Shown here one piece after another: positions 1 to 10,490 of a stretch of DNA of 64,000 bases (its first letter is position 1; each line of letters begins with the position of its first letter). This stretch comes from Terana coerulea (taxonomy: Eukaryota > Basidiomycota > Agaricomycetes > Polyporales > Phanerochaetaceae). Location of the stretch: NCBI GenBank assembly GCA_024811115.1, contig JAKOGH010000755.1, positions 62,001 to 126,000 of the forward strand, written 5' to 3'. The position numbers and the translations under genes were made by a program. The notes under the pieces are model-generated. The model saw only the letters and a list, made by a program, of their open reading frames with translations, did no database searches and had not been told where the DNA came from.

Positions 1-2770
1 TGACTCTAGATTTTGTAGGTTCCGGCATACCGCGCTTTTCTTGGCTTCGCCGGGGTTTATTGATCGTAGCAAGCCGCTATTTGCATAGTCTACTAGCAGA
101 CTTCATCGTGTATGTTGGTGGCAATGGTGAGCTATACGTACTTTTCTGATCCTAGAGCTTTATACTCACGCTGTATGGACAATATAGACCCCGATGCAAC
201 GCTTTTGGGGAAATGAACTCCCATTTCAACATCCCCGGGCCGTTACTCGATTGGTAATTACCCGTGACAGCACCCAGGCCACGACGTGTATTCTCTTTCT
301 GCGGAACAGCAGAAGCCTGTATTCGCCACCTGCCGGCCAAATCAATACCAAACCCCCATGAACATCACTCTACGAGCTATAACTTCGCCATGATATCAAT
401 CATATGTCTATCGCACTGGTGCTACATGCCAAGATTGAACTGTGAAGAGGGTGAAATAGGCTGTTGGCTGTGAGTGCCTTAGTGTTGAATGGTTTCCCCT
501 TCCTGTCCAAGTCGGATGCTGATAGATTTGGGCATAAAAGACTAGCCGTCGAACGTATGCTGCATCTCAAGCTCTGCCACTGCACAAACCTCGCGGCTGC
601 TTGACAACCGATTACTTGCTCCACTTCTACGTTCACTGGCAGCATGATCACGTTTGATAACACGTTTGGGGCAATATTCATCGGCGCCTTCGTGACTTTG
701 ACGTATGTTTTCTCTGTTCTGCGACAGCCAGCTTTCGCCGCTGATGCACTTTCCAGATTATATGGTATTTTATGTTTGCAGTGTTACATGTTCTTCCTTC
801 GGTATGGGAGAGAAGGACGGTTGATGAAGGCGACAGTGAGCAAAAACTACCCCTGGGAATTGATCGGCTTGCTCACGACATACTTGTCAGGTTTGGGCCC
901 TTTGGTGAGAGAGTACACCTCAACGCCTCTCACGCATGCTAACGAAGAGCAGGCTGCTCAACACTCTTCATCTTATTCTAGTCATCCAGGCGCTCTACTA
1001 GTACGAGAACCTCGCACCACTACGTAGCTGGCGTACCGTATGCTGAATGAGCTATTTCAGCTTTTTGGTCAAGAATTTCGACAATATTGCCGTCTTAGAA
1101 TTACGTGTCCCCTGGTATGTCGTTGGCAGTACGTCCTTTGTCTATGCTGACTGTACTTCCTCTTGCTCCTAGGAGCCTTCCCGTAAGCGGTGATATCCAC
1201 TCTACATTTTCTACTCAGCGCTGAACAAGTTATAGGTCTATCTTATGCTCACAGTACGTTCGCTGCGCGAGACTCGCTTAAATTCACACATCTGATGATG
1301 ATTATGGAATAGGGAGTAATCGATGCTATCATTCAGTGGTACGCCTTTGCTACCTTCATTGATTGAGTAGCCAACTGAGTCGCCACTTCTTTTCAAACAG
1401 CTGGTTGACCTACCGAGTCTGGATATGTGCGTGGTGCATTGCATGGGTATGTCCGGCTCTGATGATCCTTTGTCCAGTGAGCACGAGGAATGTATGGTTG
1501 ACCGTCTTCCTGGTGCGTCCGTTCCTTCAATACGCTCTCACTAAAACTCTCCTAACCAATGGATTTTAGGGAGTACTTTTGGTGACGGCGTGTGGTGAGT
1601 TGATCTTCTCGAAATTCCCTTTGTGCAACATTTCTCTGATATTTCGCAGGCTTCACCATAGGTAAGCACATGATACACGCAGTACCCCTTCCACAAGATT
1701 GGCATATTTCTTACTCTCGATTGAAGGGCTGGGTATCAGGCTGTGAGTGGTTTCGCACGCCGCCCATTAAATCACTAACTTGGGCTTTTCAATCCCAGGT
1801 CTCTTCTGCCAAATTCTGCTGCATACGCAGATAGACCAGTGAGAAATACAACAGAGCGTCCCTCGCGACACTAACTGATATATTTACCATTACAGTGGGT
1901 GGCTATCTCCGTGGCCACGCTTGCTCTCGAGATCGTCACGGACTCTAGCATTGCTCTCGCACTTTGCCTGTTCTTGTTTAAGGCCAGGAAATCGCCCGTC
2001 CAACGGTAAGCTCCTTCCACAATACCTCGTACAACGCTGCGCTCATACTGGCCATCACCTCACAGCACGCAGTCTGTCATGACTATGCTTCTAGTCTATA
2101 CAGTTAACACAGGCCTTACTACCAGGTTAGCTGTCCACGTGCGAGTTGGACTCACTCAAGCTCACTAAGCCTTGACGTAGTCTGATTTGCACCGCATCGC
2201 TCATTGTAGTCAGTATGCGCGGCCTTCTGGATGTGCTCGTATGACTGATCTCCGCGCGCGACGCGCTCAGCGTATCTGCCAAACTGACAACTTCGTCTAC
2301 TTTGGAAGTGCGTACTATTTCCCCATTATTTGACGTATATCCTGTCCTAACATAGCTACCCAGTCTTCGTGCCACTCAGCGCTCGTAAGTACTCGGCAAC
2401 TTTGAATGAAGCGTGCGCTCTCGACTGACGCCGATCTTGTCGTCAGTGTACTCCAATGCCTTGATGGGGTCGTACGTATATCGCTTTCCATGGCGCCTCG
2501 TATGCTCATTCAGCGGATCCAGATTTAACGCACGCGACTGGTTCCGACATGGGCCCCATAGTGTCGATATTCCTCTGAGCGACATCAACACCGAGACCAG
2601 CAGTGGTGACATCCGCATGGTAAGTACAAGTGAACTGGTCCGGCAAATCAGGCTTACACATCAGTTGCAGCCTACCCCCAAACGGGTGATGACTGACAGC
2701 TACACGTCTCTTCGTGTTGACAAGGATGATAGGAAAGTCATGCTGTAGGAGTGTCGAAAGGGCAAAGCTT
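1..2770 (+). repeat. Segmental duplication, copy A
   Basis: The whole stretch, including about 600 nt upstream of the DUF6534-like gene, aligns by eye with 10490-13340. Shared landmarks are the TGTAGGTTCC and ATCGTGTATGTTGGT strings near the left ends, the AGGCTGTTGGCTGTGAG string upstream of the gene, all exons, and the stop region. Divergence is moderate with many small indels, so the duplication is not recent. The left boundary lies outside the window. Confidence 0.8.
644..2748 (+). pseudogene. DUF6534-like multi-spanning membrane protein, copy 1 (degenerate)
   Basis: Exons of a basidiomycete DUF6534-type integral membrane protein can be read in order: MITFDNTFGAIFIGAFVTLT, then LYGILCLQCYMFFLRYGREG after an intron of about 55 nt, then the DAIIQW and LTYRVWI segments, a membrane helix near 1897-2005 (WVAISVATLALEIVTDSS...), SVMTMLLVYTVNTGL near 2072-2125, SLICTASLIVV near 2180, VYSNALMGS and NARDWFR near 2448-2560, and a tail ending DDRKVML at the stop at 2746. 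The order matches the family: repeated hydrophobic helices with NTG and LNAR motifs. Function is unknown for the family. I could not join the exons around 2290-2400 in one frame (a stop follows YFPII), and the DAIIQW region is also hard to splice, so I call it degenerate. The same block is repeated at 10.5-13.4 kb. Confidence 0.6.
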
Positions 2771-3145
2771 GCCACCGAAGCCGTAGGACCCATCTCAGCC
2801 AGCACGTTCTCCCCAGTTTCGTGTGCATTCCTTTATCCTCTGTACGTAATATATGTATCTGTATAGCTAATTATGCCGCGAGCACCATAGGCCCAAGGCT
2901 CTGGGTAGCGGTTTCAGGTTGTGCATCGTCCGCACTGGCAGCCGCCTGACGAGCGCAAATTGCAATACAGCGGTGCGCGTACAGGGTCCTTGGCAATCCT
3001 GGGCGTTCGGGACGCTGGCGTGCATTCAAGGCAGTATCTTCGACGAACCGGTCCTCTCCAGCCGGCACGATCACATCGTGCAAGGGTAAAGGTGCCTTGC
3101 GGTCGACATCCCGGTCGCCGAACGTCGTTGTATCGTCTCATTGAC

Positions 3146-3957
3146 CAGACTCCTAAAACCTGTCGCTCGATGGACGAAGCAGAGCTGGTTTATCCCGCCC
3201 GATTTTTATTTTTCTGAATATAATATATTTTGTCATCATGCTTAGTCTGGCTTACCTAATTGCAACGCTTGCTCGTCCATGAGCGACTGGCTCAAAACAT
3301 TTAACGCCCGTCCGGCAGCCTTCGGCAATAGCAACCTCTGAAGCGTCTGAGTTTCAATCCCAGCACATCTATCGGAACCGTCCTGGAACACGTCCTCTAC
3401 GTGAAGATTGGGTGTAGGTGCATGTGTTTATGTCCTTGGTGGCTTTTAAATGTGAGCTGATACATCTAGAGACATGAGATATACTTGCTTCGTTGCGCTG
3501 TGGTGGGGATGGGCTTTTCAGAGGTTCAGCGCTCAGCGATGGCAATGGTCGTGCCGCCATCTTGCCGCCCGGCCTCGCCCTCAGAGAACATACCTCATAC
3601 TTACACAGACCACGCAGAGACCTTGGATAGATGTTGGAGCAGCTTGTTGGTATTATGTTGTGCAGTATGCGAGAGAAAATCGTGGATCTCATTGCGGGAC
3701 GTACAGTGGCTCGCGCTCGGACGGCCTTATTGCTCAATACTACATTTCAAGCTCAGACGCTTCAGAGGTTGCTATTGCCGAAGGCTGCCGGACGAGCGTT
3801 AAATGTTTTGAGCCAGTCGCTCATGGACGAGCAAGCGTTGCAATTAGGTAAGCCAGACTAAGCATGATGACAAAATATATTATACTCAGAAAAATAAAAA
3901 TCGGGCGGGATAAAGCAGCTCTGCTTCGTCCATCGAGCGACAGGTTTTAGGAGTCTG
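3146..3957. mobile_element. Non-autonomous DNA transposon with 206-nt terminal inverted repeats (Mutator-like or hAT-like)
   Basis: The first 206 nt (3146-3351) are repeated inverted, with few mismatches, at 3752-3957. The ends read CAGACTCCTAAAACCTG. A 9-nt direct repeat, CTCATTGAC, flanks the element at 3137-3145 and 3958-3966 and is read as the target-site duplication. Long inverted repeats with a 9-nt duplication are the usual pattern of Mutator-like elements; a hAT origin (8 nt) is less likely. The 400-nt core shows no convincing coding region, so it is a MITE-like element mobilised in trans. Confidence 0.85.
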
Positions 3958-4019
3958 CTCATTGACCAGTAGCGCTGTCAAGCACGTCGGGTAACACCGT
4001 TCCGACTCGTGACTTCTTA

Positions 4020-5185
4020 CAGTGCCTTGCATAACAAACGACAGTCGCCGAAATTTCGTCGCTTGTTTGTCCTGTACAAACATTCCCTTATTAGGTGAAA
4101 ATGATCGTCACATCCAGAGCTCATGTGTCACTCGTCTTCAGCTCTGGGAGTGCCGCCAACAAACCGCCAAGGTGCGTTCAGCAATACACGAGAGGCGGTA
4201 TAAGAGCATATTAGCTGCAATAAATACCACAATAAACGCCTCAAAATGGGGCCGGCGCTCTCTGATTTTGGCAGGGGCTCGTAATTGGAGAACGTCCGGA
4301 CGGCTGGGAGGTTTGTTCGGCGAACATGTTCGGAACACGTTCGCGAACAAGGGTGACGAACATCACGGCGGCTGTCACCATGACCTATTGTCGTGATCAG
4401 GGTCTCTCAAGGCCAATGACCAGTACCCATTAAGTACACTCACTTTGTTCCCCGGTAAGTAATGTACTATACTGTCGGCCGCCCATAGTATTCCGTTGTA
4501 TTAATCCAGTGATCGCTCTCACAGTACTTGTAGCCCCGGCCGCCCTTAGTACTATATACAGTGTAAGTGGCCACCTTGTCTGAATGCGGCATGTCAAGCA
4601 CCGCGGGTCTCGGTACAGTACACTGATGAAGATCTGAGGTAGATTTGGTAGATTTTATGTGCGTCGCGGGCTTGGCAAAGCGGTGAATGTCGAGATTCGC
4701 ACGCCCGAGGGAATTTGCAGGCAGCGCCAAACTATACGCGACTGCCCAAAATGGCCGAGGAGCAAACAAAAGCGGGTCACGCATGGCAAATATCATTGTC
4801 ACGGCTGGCCACTAGATTGGGGCGGCTGTTCGCGAACACGTTCGGGACATGTTCCGCGAACGGGAGGCCCAGCCGGCCGGACTTTCTGCGTAATTGGAGC
4901 TTTTCGGCCAATTCCGGCTCAATACAGGCGTGATATACACCGTAGCTGATAAGCTCTATGATGCACGAGTTGTAGTCGCACCGTAGAGGACGCTGTAGGT
5001 GAACGACAGCAAGCGTAGACTCCAGAGGACACGGTGGAGACACTGGTCGCGACCGTCACGCTGCGTTGCTCAAGCCAGGCACGGTGACTGGATGTGACGA
5101 TCATTTTCACCTAATAAGGGAATATTTGTACAGGACAAACAAGCGACGAAATTTCGGCGACTGTCGTTTGTTATGCAAAGCACTG
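4020..5185. mobile_element. TA-flanked MITE (Tc1/mariner-like), split by a nested hAT element
   Basis: Inverted repeats of 98 nt lie at 4020-4117 and 5088-5185 and differ at about two positions. The ends begin CAGTGC and are flanked by TA on both sides (4018-4019, 5186-5187), the target duplication of the Tc1/mariner superfamily. No transposase can be read. Removing the nested 601-nt element and its 8-nt duplication leaves about 557 nt, a typical MITE size. The inner element must be the later insertion. Confidence 0.85.
4288..4888 (+). mobile_element. hAT-like MITE, 601 bp, nested in the TA-flanked element
   Basis: An exact 8-nt direct repeat, CGTAATTG, flanks it at 4280-4287 and 4889-4896, the duplication length of hAT elements. 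The ends are imperfect inverted repeats (GAGAACGTCCGGACGGCTGG against CAGAAAGTCCGGCCGGCTGG), followed by subterminal palindromes built on TTCGCGAAC and CGAACATGTTCG, candidate transposase-binding sites. There is no coding capacity. A near-identical inverted copy lies at 17577-18178. Confidence 0.9.
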
Positions 5186-5246
5186 TAGTACATCCCGCCC
5201 TCCCACTGTATATGCCTCCTAGCTCGGCACACAGTCAGACGACTAT

Positions 5247-6272
5247 GGGCATGAGAAACATCTTCGTTCACTGGAACGTAGGCTCTAGGACAGCCTCTTA
5301 AATAGTCGGAAGGCATGCTCTCGTTCCTTTGTATATAGAGGCTGTCACCAAGGTGGGGGTCTTCTGAGAAGTGTCCCGGACTTCGAACCGGCTTCTCGGC
5401 AAGAAATAGCTTGGACCTCAAGCGCGCTGCGCTGACGACGTCATCACCATCGTCGCAGGGCCAGGCTAAGGTCGGTAAGTATTCCCCTTGCACGACCTGT
5501 ACGGCGACAGCACTGAGTCTGCAGCTTCTCGCAGTACCAGGGGTGATGATTAAGGTAGCTGCATACTAGACTTACCGGACTGGCTTCCATGTCCCCGGTG
5601 TCATTCTACCCTCAGCCATTTCTCTATATTTACAGTACTCATGGTATTACAATTAACTAGATAAGTACATACTCCATTACTATGCTAATTCTTCCCTTAG
5701 TTCGCGGGCTCATGCTCAAAGGCATTCGTCTGCATCATATATACAGAATGAGAGGGGTGATAATATGAGCGACGACGCTTGAGCAGTGGGCTCAGGCAAG
5801 GGCGGCGTAAGTATACAGCGGACTCTTCTCCCGGGCTCGCCACGAGGGCGATGCCGTGGCGGCCAGGCGATGCCTGACGTGCCGTTTCAAACTCCGGGAT
5901 ACTACACTGAAGGACCTAGAGTTTGGATGTAGACTAACTGGAACGAAAACATCTTCTTGGAGCTTCACACGTACAGGCGCAAACGCTGGCTCGACCCCGT
6001 GGCGCCCTCTATGAACAACTGGCTCGTAGCGCTCTCCAAGGGCCCTCGGAGCTGTCTCGGGATCAAGTACGCTCCAAGGTCGCGTATATTCGACTAACGA
6101 TCAGTGTAGTCTCGGGTATTGCGAACTACACCTAGCGTTTGCTAACCTGTTCCGTCGTTATGACTTGCGCCTGGACGGCGTGGGACCGAAGGACTGGAAA
6201 TGGAAGGATTTCTACTTACTGCATTACGAGGGCCCGGAGCTCAGCTTTTGGGCTATGTCTCGTTCTGATTGA
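5247..6272 (+). pseudogene. Cytochrome P450 C-terminal fragment
   Basis: Only the end of a P450 is readable. A trace (MRNIFVHWN) is seen near 5247-5277, but the coding signal resumes only around 5935: NWNENIF, a Tyr/Arg-rich stretch leading to RKRWL, then the haem loop LSKGPRSCLGIK with its cysteine ligand, an intron near 6069-6107, and LGYCELHLAFANLFRRYDL to a normal C-terminus ending SFWAMSRSD and TGA at 6270-6272. The N-terminal part (anchor, I-helix, K-helix) is absent and the region between 5280 and 5930 does not code. It is the closest match in the window to the opposite-strand copy at 6613-8449, so the two form a tail-to-tail pair. Confidence 0.75.
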
Positions 6273-6612
6273 CCGTCTTGCTAGGCATGTAATCACTCAG
6301 GAGCTTTGAGAACAATGTAATAGTATCGGGGGATTATACTAAGTGTTCCAACATGCCAATATCTTGGTAAAACGATGGGCAACTAACCCTGCGGTACAAC
6401 GTCCCGCGTGTCCGTAGAATCATATGGTTATCACCTAGAGGAAACAGCCAGAGACCGCTGTCGGTAGACATACTAGTCCAGACACTAGTCGGAGGCATGG
6501 CGTGGCCCACGCAGTCAAGTCAGGGCCCTCGTAAATAGGAAGATAATAATCGTGCCAACGCCAATCCGACGCACTAAGTGCCATGGTCAGTAACTGTTGT
6601 GTCGTGCTGCAT

Positions 6613-8449
6613 TCATGCTGATACGCACCTCACTCCATTGAGCTTTAGATCATAACGCCTGAATAGGTTCGCGAAGGCCATGAAAAGCTCGCAATACCCC
6701 AGGCTGTTCACCAAAGTAAGCAAGTAGTATAGCGTACCAATCGAAGCGACGTACTTGATGCCCAGGCAGCTTCTCGGACCCTTGGAAAATGCGACCAGCC
6801 AGGTGTCAAGATTTCCCTCCGCCGAGCTTAGCCAGCGTTCGGGCTTGTACACATGCGGCTCCGGGAACAGCTCTTCATTCCAGTGTATGAAGATATTGCT
6901 GATGCCCACGCATGTCTGAGAACAACATATCAGCTATCGTTATAGGCTGAGGTTGGTATGCCTTACGCCTTCCGGTATGAATTCTCCTGACAGAACAGCG
7001 CCCCCGGACGGGACGACGCGAGACATGGGGTGAACCACTCCATGGCTGAACCAAAGCGATTCTTTCACAACGGCTCTCTGCGGGAAATGTTCATTTAGTG
7101 CTGTACAGTGGAAACTGACGGCCTACCAAGTACGGCAGATTTTCCAACGCCTCGTAGCGCGGGACGTCTTCGAGTTTCGGCCAAGCTTCGAGGAGTTCTT
7201 TGCGAAGTTTTCCGTGTACTACTGGGTTGCTCAGAATGTTCAGAGTGCCCGCAATGAGCGCATCGCTGCTGGTGTCGGTGCCGGCAAAAACAAACAGGAA
7301 CACTTCATCTTCGAGCTGTGCTTGGGACAGCATGGCGCCACCGGTCCGCAGATTGATGAGGCTGTGGTAAATCGTTGGATGAGGGCTGTCTTCGAGTGCT
7401 TGCGGATTTCTGAGCACTTCCTCGACTTGTTCCTTGAGTATCTGGTCGCAGAACGCTGATTGTGAACTACTGCGGACATTGTTAAATCCCCGTGCGGCGT
7501 ACCTGCTTGAGCTCCGACATATCCCTTCAAATCCGGCTGCAGATATACAGGAGATGGCGGGTGGGCACAGGGACATCAGAGTTTTCGCGAGAGGGAAGTG
7601 CTTGAAGATCCAGGTGATGGGCATCGCGGCGTGCATGGCAAGCTCGGTGGAGGACTTGAAGTCGGCCGCACTGGTGGCGTTCATGTTGTACCCGTAGCAT
7701 ACAGAGCAAATAATGTCTATCGCGCAGCACCGGAATGCCCGTCGGAAGTCCACAGGTTTACCATCCCGTATGTGCCTGTCTATGTTGGCGGACATGGAGT
7801 CCAACTGGAATTTTCACCGCGTTAGTCCGAGTACTGGCATCCAGCTGTATAACGTACGCATTGTTGCACGAGGTATTGCAGATCAAGCACGGACTTTTTC
7901 GAGAACAATGGCAAGGCTATGTCTCTTCTTTTCTTCGCTGAGTCGTAGTCCGGTATTGTGACGGTTGACTCCGTGACGGCGAAGACATCGTAGAGTTTGC
8001 TGTTCTTGTCCCATCTGTTGCGCGAGTTGTATATCTCGTTATAGACCTCTGGCTTCGAGAAATGGAGCTAAGTAGGGGTCATTAGTAGACAGGCATTCAT
8101 CATAGGACGTCAAATACTGACCTCGTTGGGCCCGATTCTGACTATGTCACCTAAGACCCAATGGTTGAGCTCAAGACCATATAGAGCCAGAATTCGTAGT
8201 CCTACCGTATTCAGCGTGTAGCTTGATGAGTTTTGTAGCAAAGCTCTCCCGCTTGACCAGTTCCAGGTAACATTGCCACCATGACGTGGCGGCGGCAATT
8301 CTGGGCCCGGGAAACCGCGACAAAGGGTGGAAAAAGATGTTGTATAGAGCCCTACACGCGAGTATGGCCACGATCGGCAGCGCAACCAGCATAGTACGCT
8401 CGGCAGTACTAGTGGACGGGCCCAGCAGTGGATCCAGCATCCTCGACAT
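6613..8449 (-). pseudogene. Cytochrome P450, nearly full length but with a damaged K-helix and tail
   Basis: Reading the minus strand from 8449, the protein has a membrane anchor followed by YNIFFHPLSRFPGP (proline hinge), an exon with VLGDIVRIGPNE near 8110-8180, HFSKPEVYNEIYNSRNRWD near 8000-8070, a long exon (7804-7130) with the I-helix FVFAGTDTSSDALIAGT, then the K-helix exon, a PERW segment and the haem loop FSKGPRSCLGIK with the Cys ligand. Microsomal fungal P450s with these motifs are haem monooxygenases of the ER using a P450 reductase. The K-helix ExxR motif reads E-S-L-W: the invariant arginine is replaced by tryptophan, one C-to-T change from CGG. The last ~35 residues found in the plus-strand copy are missing, and the stretch between PPAISC and EQVEEVL looks disturbed. 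It is therefore probably inactive. Confidence 0.75.
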
Positions 8450-8758
8450 GCCGGCTTGACGAAGAAACCGTCCTTCGTGGAGGTAGAGTCGGTATGTGGT
8501 CGCGGACGTAGAGACCAGTAAACAGGATCACGGCTAAGGTTGCCAACGCGGGATAGGTGCCGTAGTCATGTCGTCCAATCATATTCACCAAGTGGCGGGC
8601 CTCGACCACACTGGGTATGTTTCCATGCGGGTGGCTTGGGAACCAGACTCAGAGTGTCGGAGATGATCTGTGTTATAGCTCCGCCGCTGATGCAGCTCCG
8701 GGAGAGAATATAGTTAAAGCTCCGACGGCTCAGATCAATCTCACCATCCCTCCCGTGC

Positions 8759-9776
8759 CAGAAAGTCCGGCCGGCTGGGGCTCTTGTTTGCGCAACATGT
8801 CCCGAGCATCTTCGCGAACGCCCTCTCCTATCTGGCGGGCGTGCATGACTGCTGTTCGTCGCCCACCTGAGCCACCTCTGACCTGTCCTCGAGCGCGCGA
8901 CGTGTCACGTGCGTCATGTACCGTCACGTCTCTTGATCACACTTACACTGAGGACAGGGGGTCTAGTTCTAATCCCCGCGTATGCTTCACATAATTAATG
9001 CATATATTAGGCCCTATTTACACGTCAAGAACAGACGGTTTGAGGCTCTCAGTGCGGCCCGACGCATCATGTCACAGCTGTCACCCTGTATGTAGCCCCG
9101 CGTGATGCATCAAGTTTCAAGCTTCAAGCGTGACCCGCAGCGTTCATTATTGCGCTTTTACATGGTGTGCACTGTGATGGTCGCGACGACGAAGCAGTAC
9201 GGGGTGCCAGTGGTAAGCCGAAGCGAGCCAGCAAGCAGGCGGCAATGAGCGCCACAACGCCCCTGTCACGGCAGCAGTCACCGAAGGTCACCAGTGACCA
9301 TACCTGTGACGTGCATCACACTTGTTCGCGAACCAGTTCAGGACCCCGCCTAGTGCCTCCAGAGGTGCGATCCTAGGGTGCCCGAAATTTGGCCAAAAAT
9401 GAAGCGACCCCTCAGGGTGGTGTGCCCGAAACCTGGCCCCAGCTGGCGAAAACCTTGCATGTATCGCTGCCCGAAACCGACCGGTTTTGGAGCACATCCG
9501 CCCCAAAATTGAGCAAAAACGCATTTGTGAGGCATATTTTGGGCGCTCAACCGCTAGGCGTGAGAATATGGCCCGAATTTGGGCGCTACGACCTGCGCCT
9601 GGAGCAGGGTATCAGGCCCTGATGCCCGAAAAACCAGGATCTTAGCTCAAATCTCCCTGCCCGAAATTGGCCAAAATCGGGTGAATCTGGGATCGCACCT
9701 CTGGCAGGATAAGGCGGGGTCCTACCAGTTCCGCACGTGTTCGCCGAACAAGCATCCCAGTCGTCCGGATGTACTC
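8759..9776 (+). mobile_element. hAT-like MITE of the same terminal family, third copy, interrupted
   Basis: The left end CAGAAAGTCCGGCCGGCTGG and the right end (CGTCCGGATGTACTC at about 9762-9776) match the ends of the 601-nt element, but the inside differs after about 60 nt. It contains a complete 384-nt element with its own 8-nt duplication (9340-9723); without that it would be about 626 nt. I could not find a matching 8-nt duplication at its outer ends (TCCCGTGC against CCAGCTGC), so it is old or recombined. Confidence 0.65.
9340..9723. mobile_element. 384-bp hAT-like MITE with subterminal GCCCGAAA repeats
   Basis: An exact 8-nt direct repeat, ACCAGTTC, flanks it at 9332-9339 and 9724-9731. 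The ends are AGGACCCCGCC and its complement GGCGGGGTCCT; the inverted repeat extends about 35 nt through GAGGTGCGATCC. The inside carries about six short direct repeats built on GCCCGAAA followed by TTGGCC or similar (from about 9380 to 9675), typical of hAT subterminal transposase-binding repeats. No protein is encoded. Confidence 0.85.
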
Positions 9777-10490
9777 CCAGCTGCAGCGCTATGCGATTAC
9801 GAGGCTTGCGGGTTTCGCGGCGAGGCGATGTTCACTGAGACTTCGCTGAGCATCTAGGCACGTTCGCAGCTAGCGAAGATACTCCGTGGAAGCAAAATCT
9901 TGAAGTCGTCTCGGTAGTACCGGTAAGCAACGGGCTCTCATATCATGGTGGCACTACTGACGCTTGATTTATGCAAGGGCTTGTGCTGCCTAGACCAGCC
10001 TAACCCCGCCTGAGTCAGGTTCTCAGATCTCATTTCTCCGTCTGCCGTGTTGTCTTCAATGTGTTCAACAGGTGACGGGGACGAACAGAACCATGTCAAA
10101 GCAGCTGAAAATGCGCCTTTGTGCGCACTCCCGGCGCCGCCTCTGATATTCTGCCTGCAAGTATCTGGCGCGTGGTGTGAAGGTTTGAACGGCATTTGCT
10201 TCCATCCACGGAACAAAGTCTGTTGCTTGCTTGAACGCATGGCCAACTGAATTCAAGTGGGTTTCGTCAGATGGGCGCATGTCTGTGAGATAAACTCTGA
10301 AAGCACTTTCCGGTGACAGGCAGCCACAATCGTCATCAGTAACAGAAGCTTTCGGCACGGTGATCTCGCTGATGTCAGTGAAGTCCACTCACGAGGCAGC
10401 ACTCAACGCTGTTAAAATCCCGCGACAGTGTAAGCAAATACGTTATTGTCGACCGAGGGCGTGTTTGACGTGACACGGTACAGAACATGT
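9777..10490. other. Intergenic stretch, no recognised gene
   Basis: Open frames are present on both strands (the longest runs 10065-10388 on the minus strand, about 107 codons), but they overlap each other, match no family I know, and lack a family motif, signal or clear splice pattern. I see no transposon ends here. It separates the 384-nt nested element from the second copy of the segmental duplication. Confidence 0.4.

Noticed and set aside
2871..3141. GC-rich minus-strand open frames of 70-75 codons
   Set aside because: Two frames overlap, neither shows a domain, and they lie directly beside a transposon target site.
8751..9784. Possible 8-nt target duplication around the third large hAT-like element
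   Set aside because: The flanks TCCCGTGC and CCAGCTGC do not match, so no duplication is claimed for this copy.
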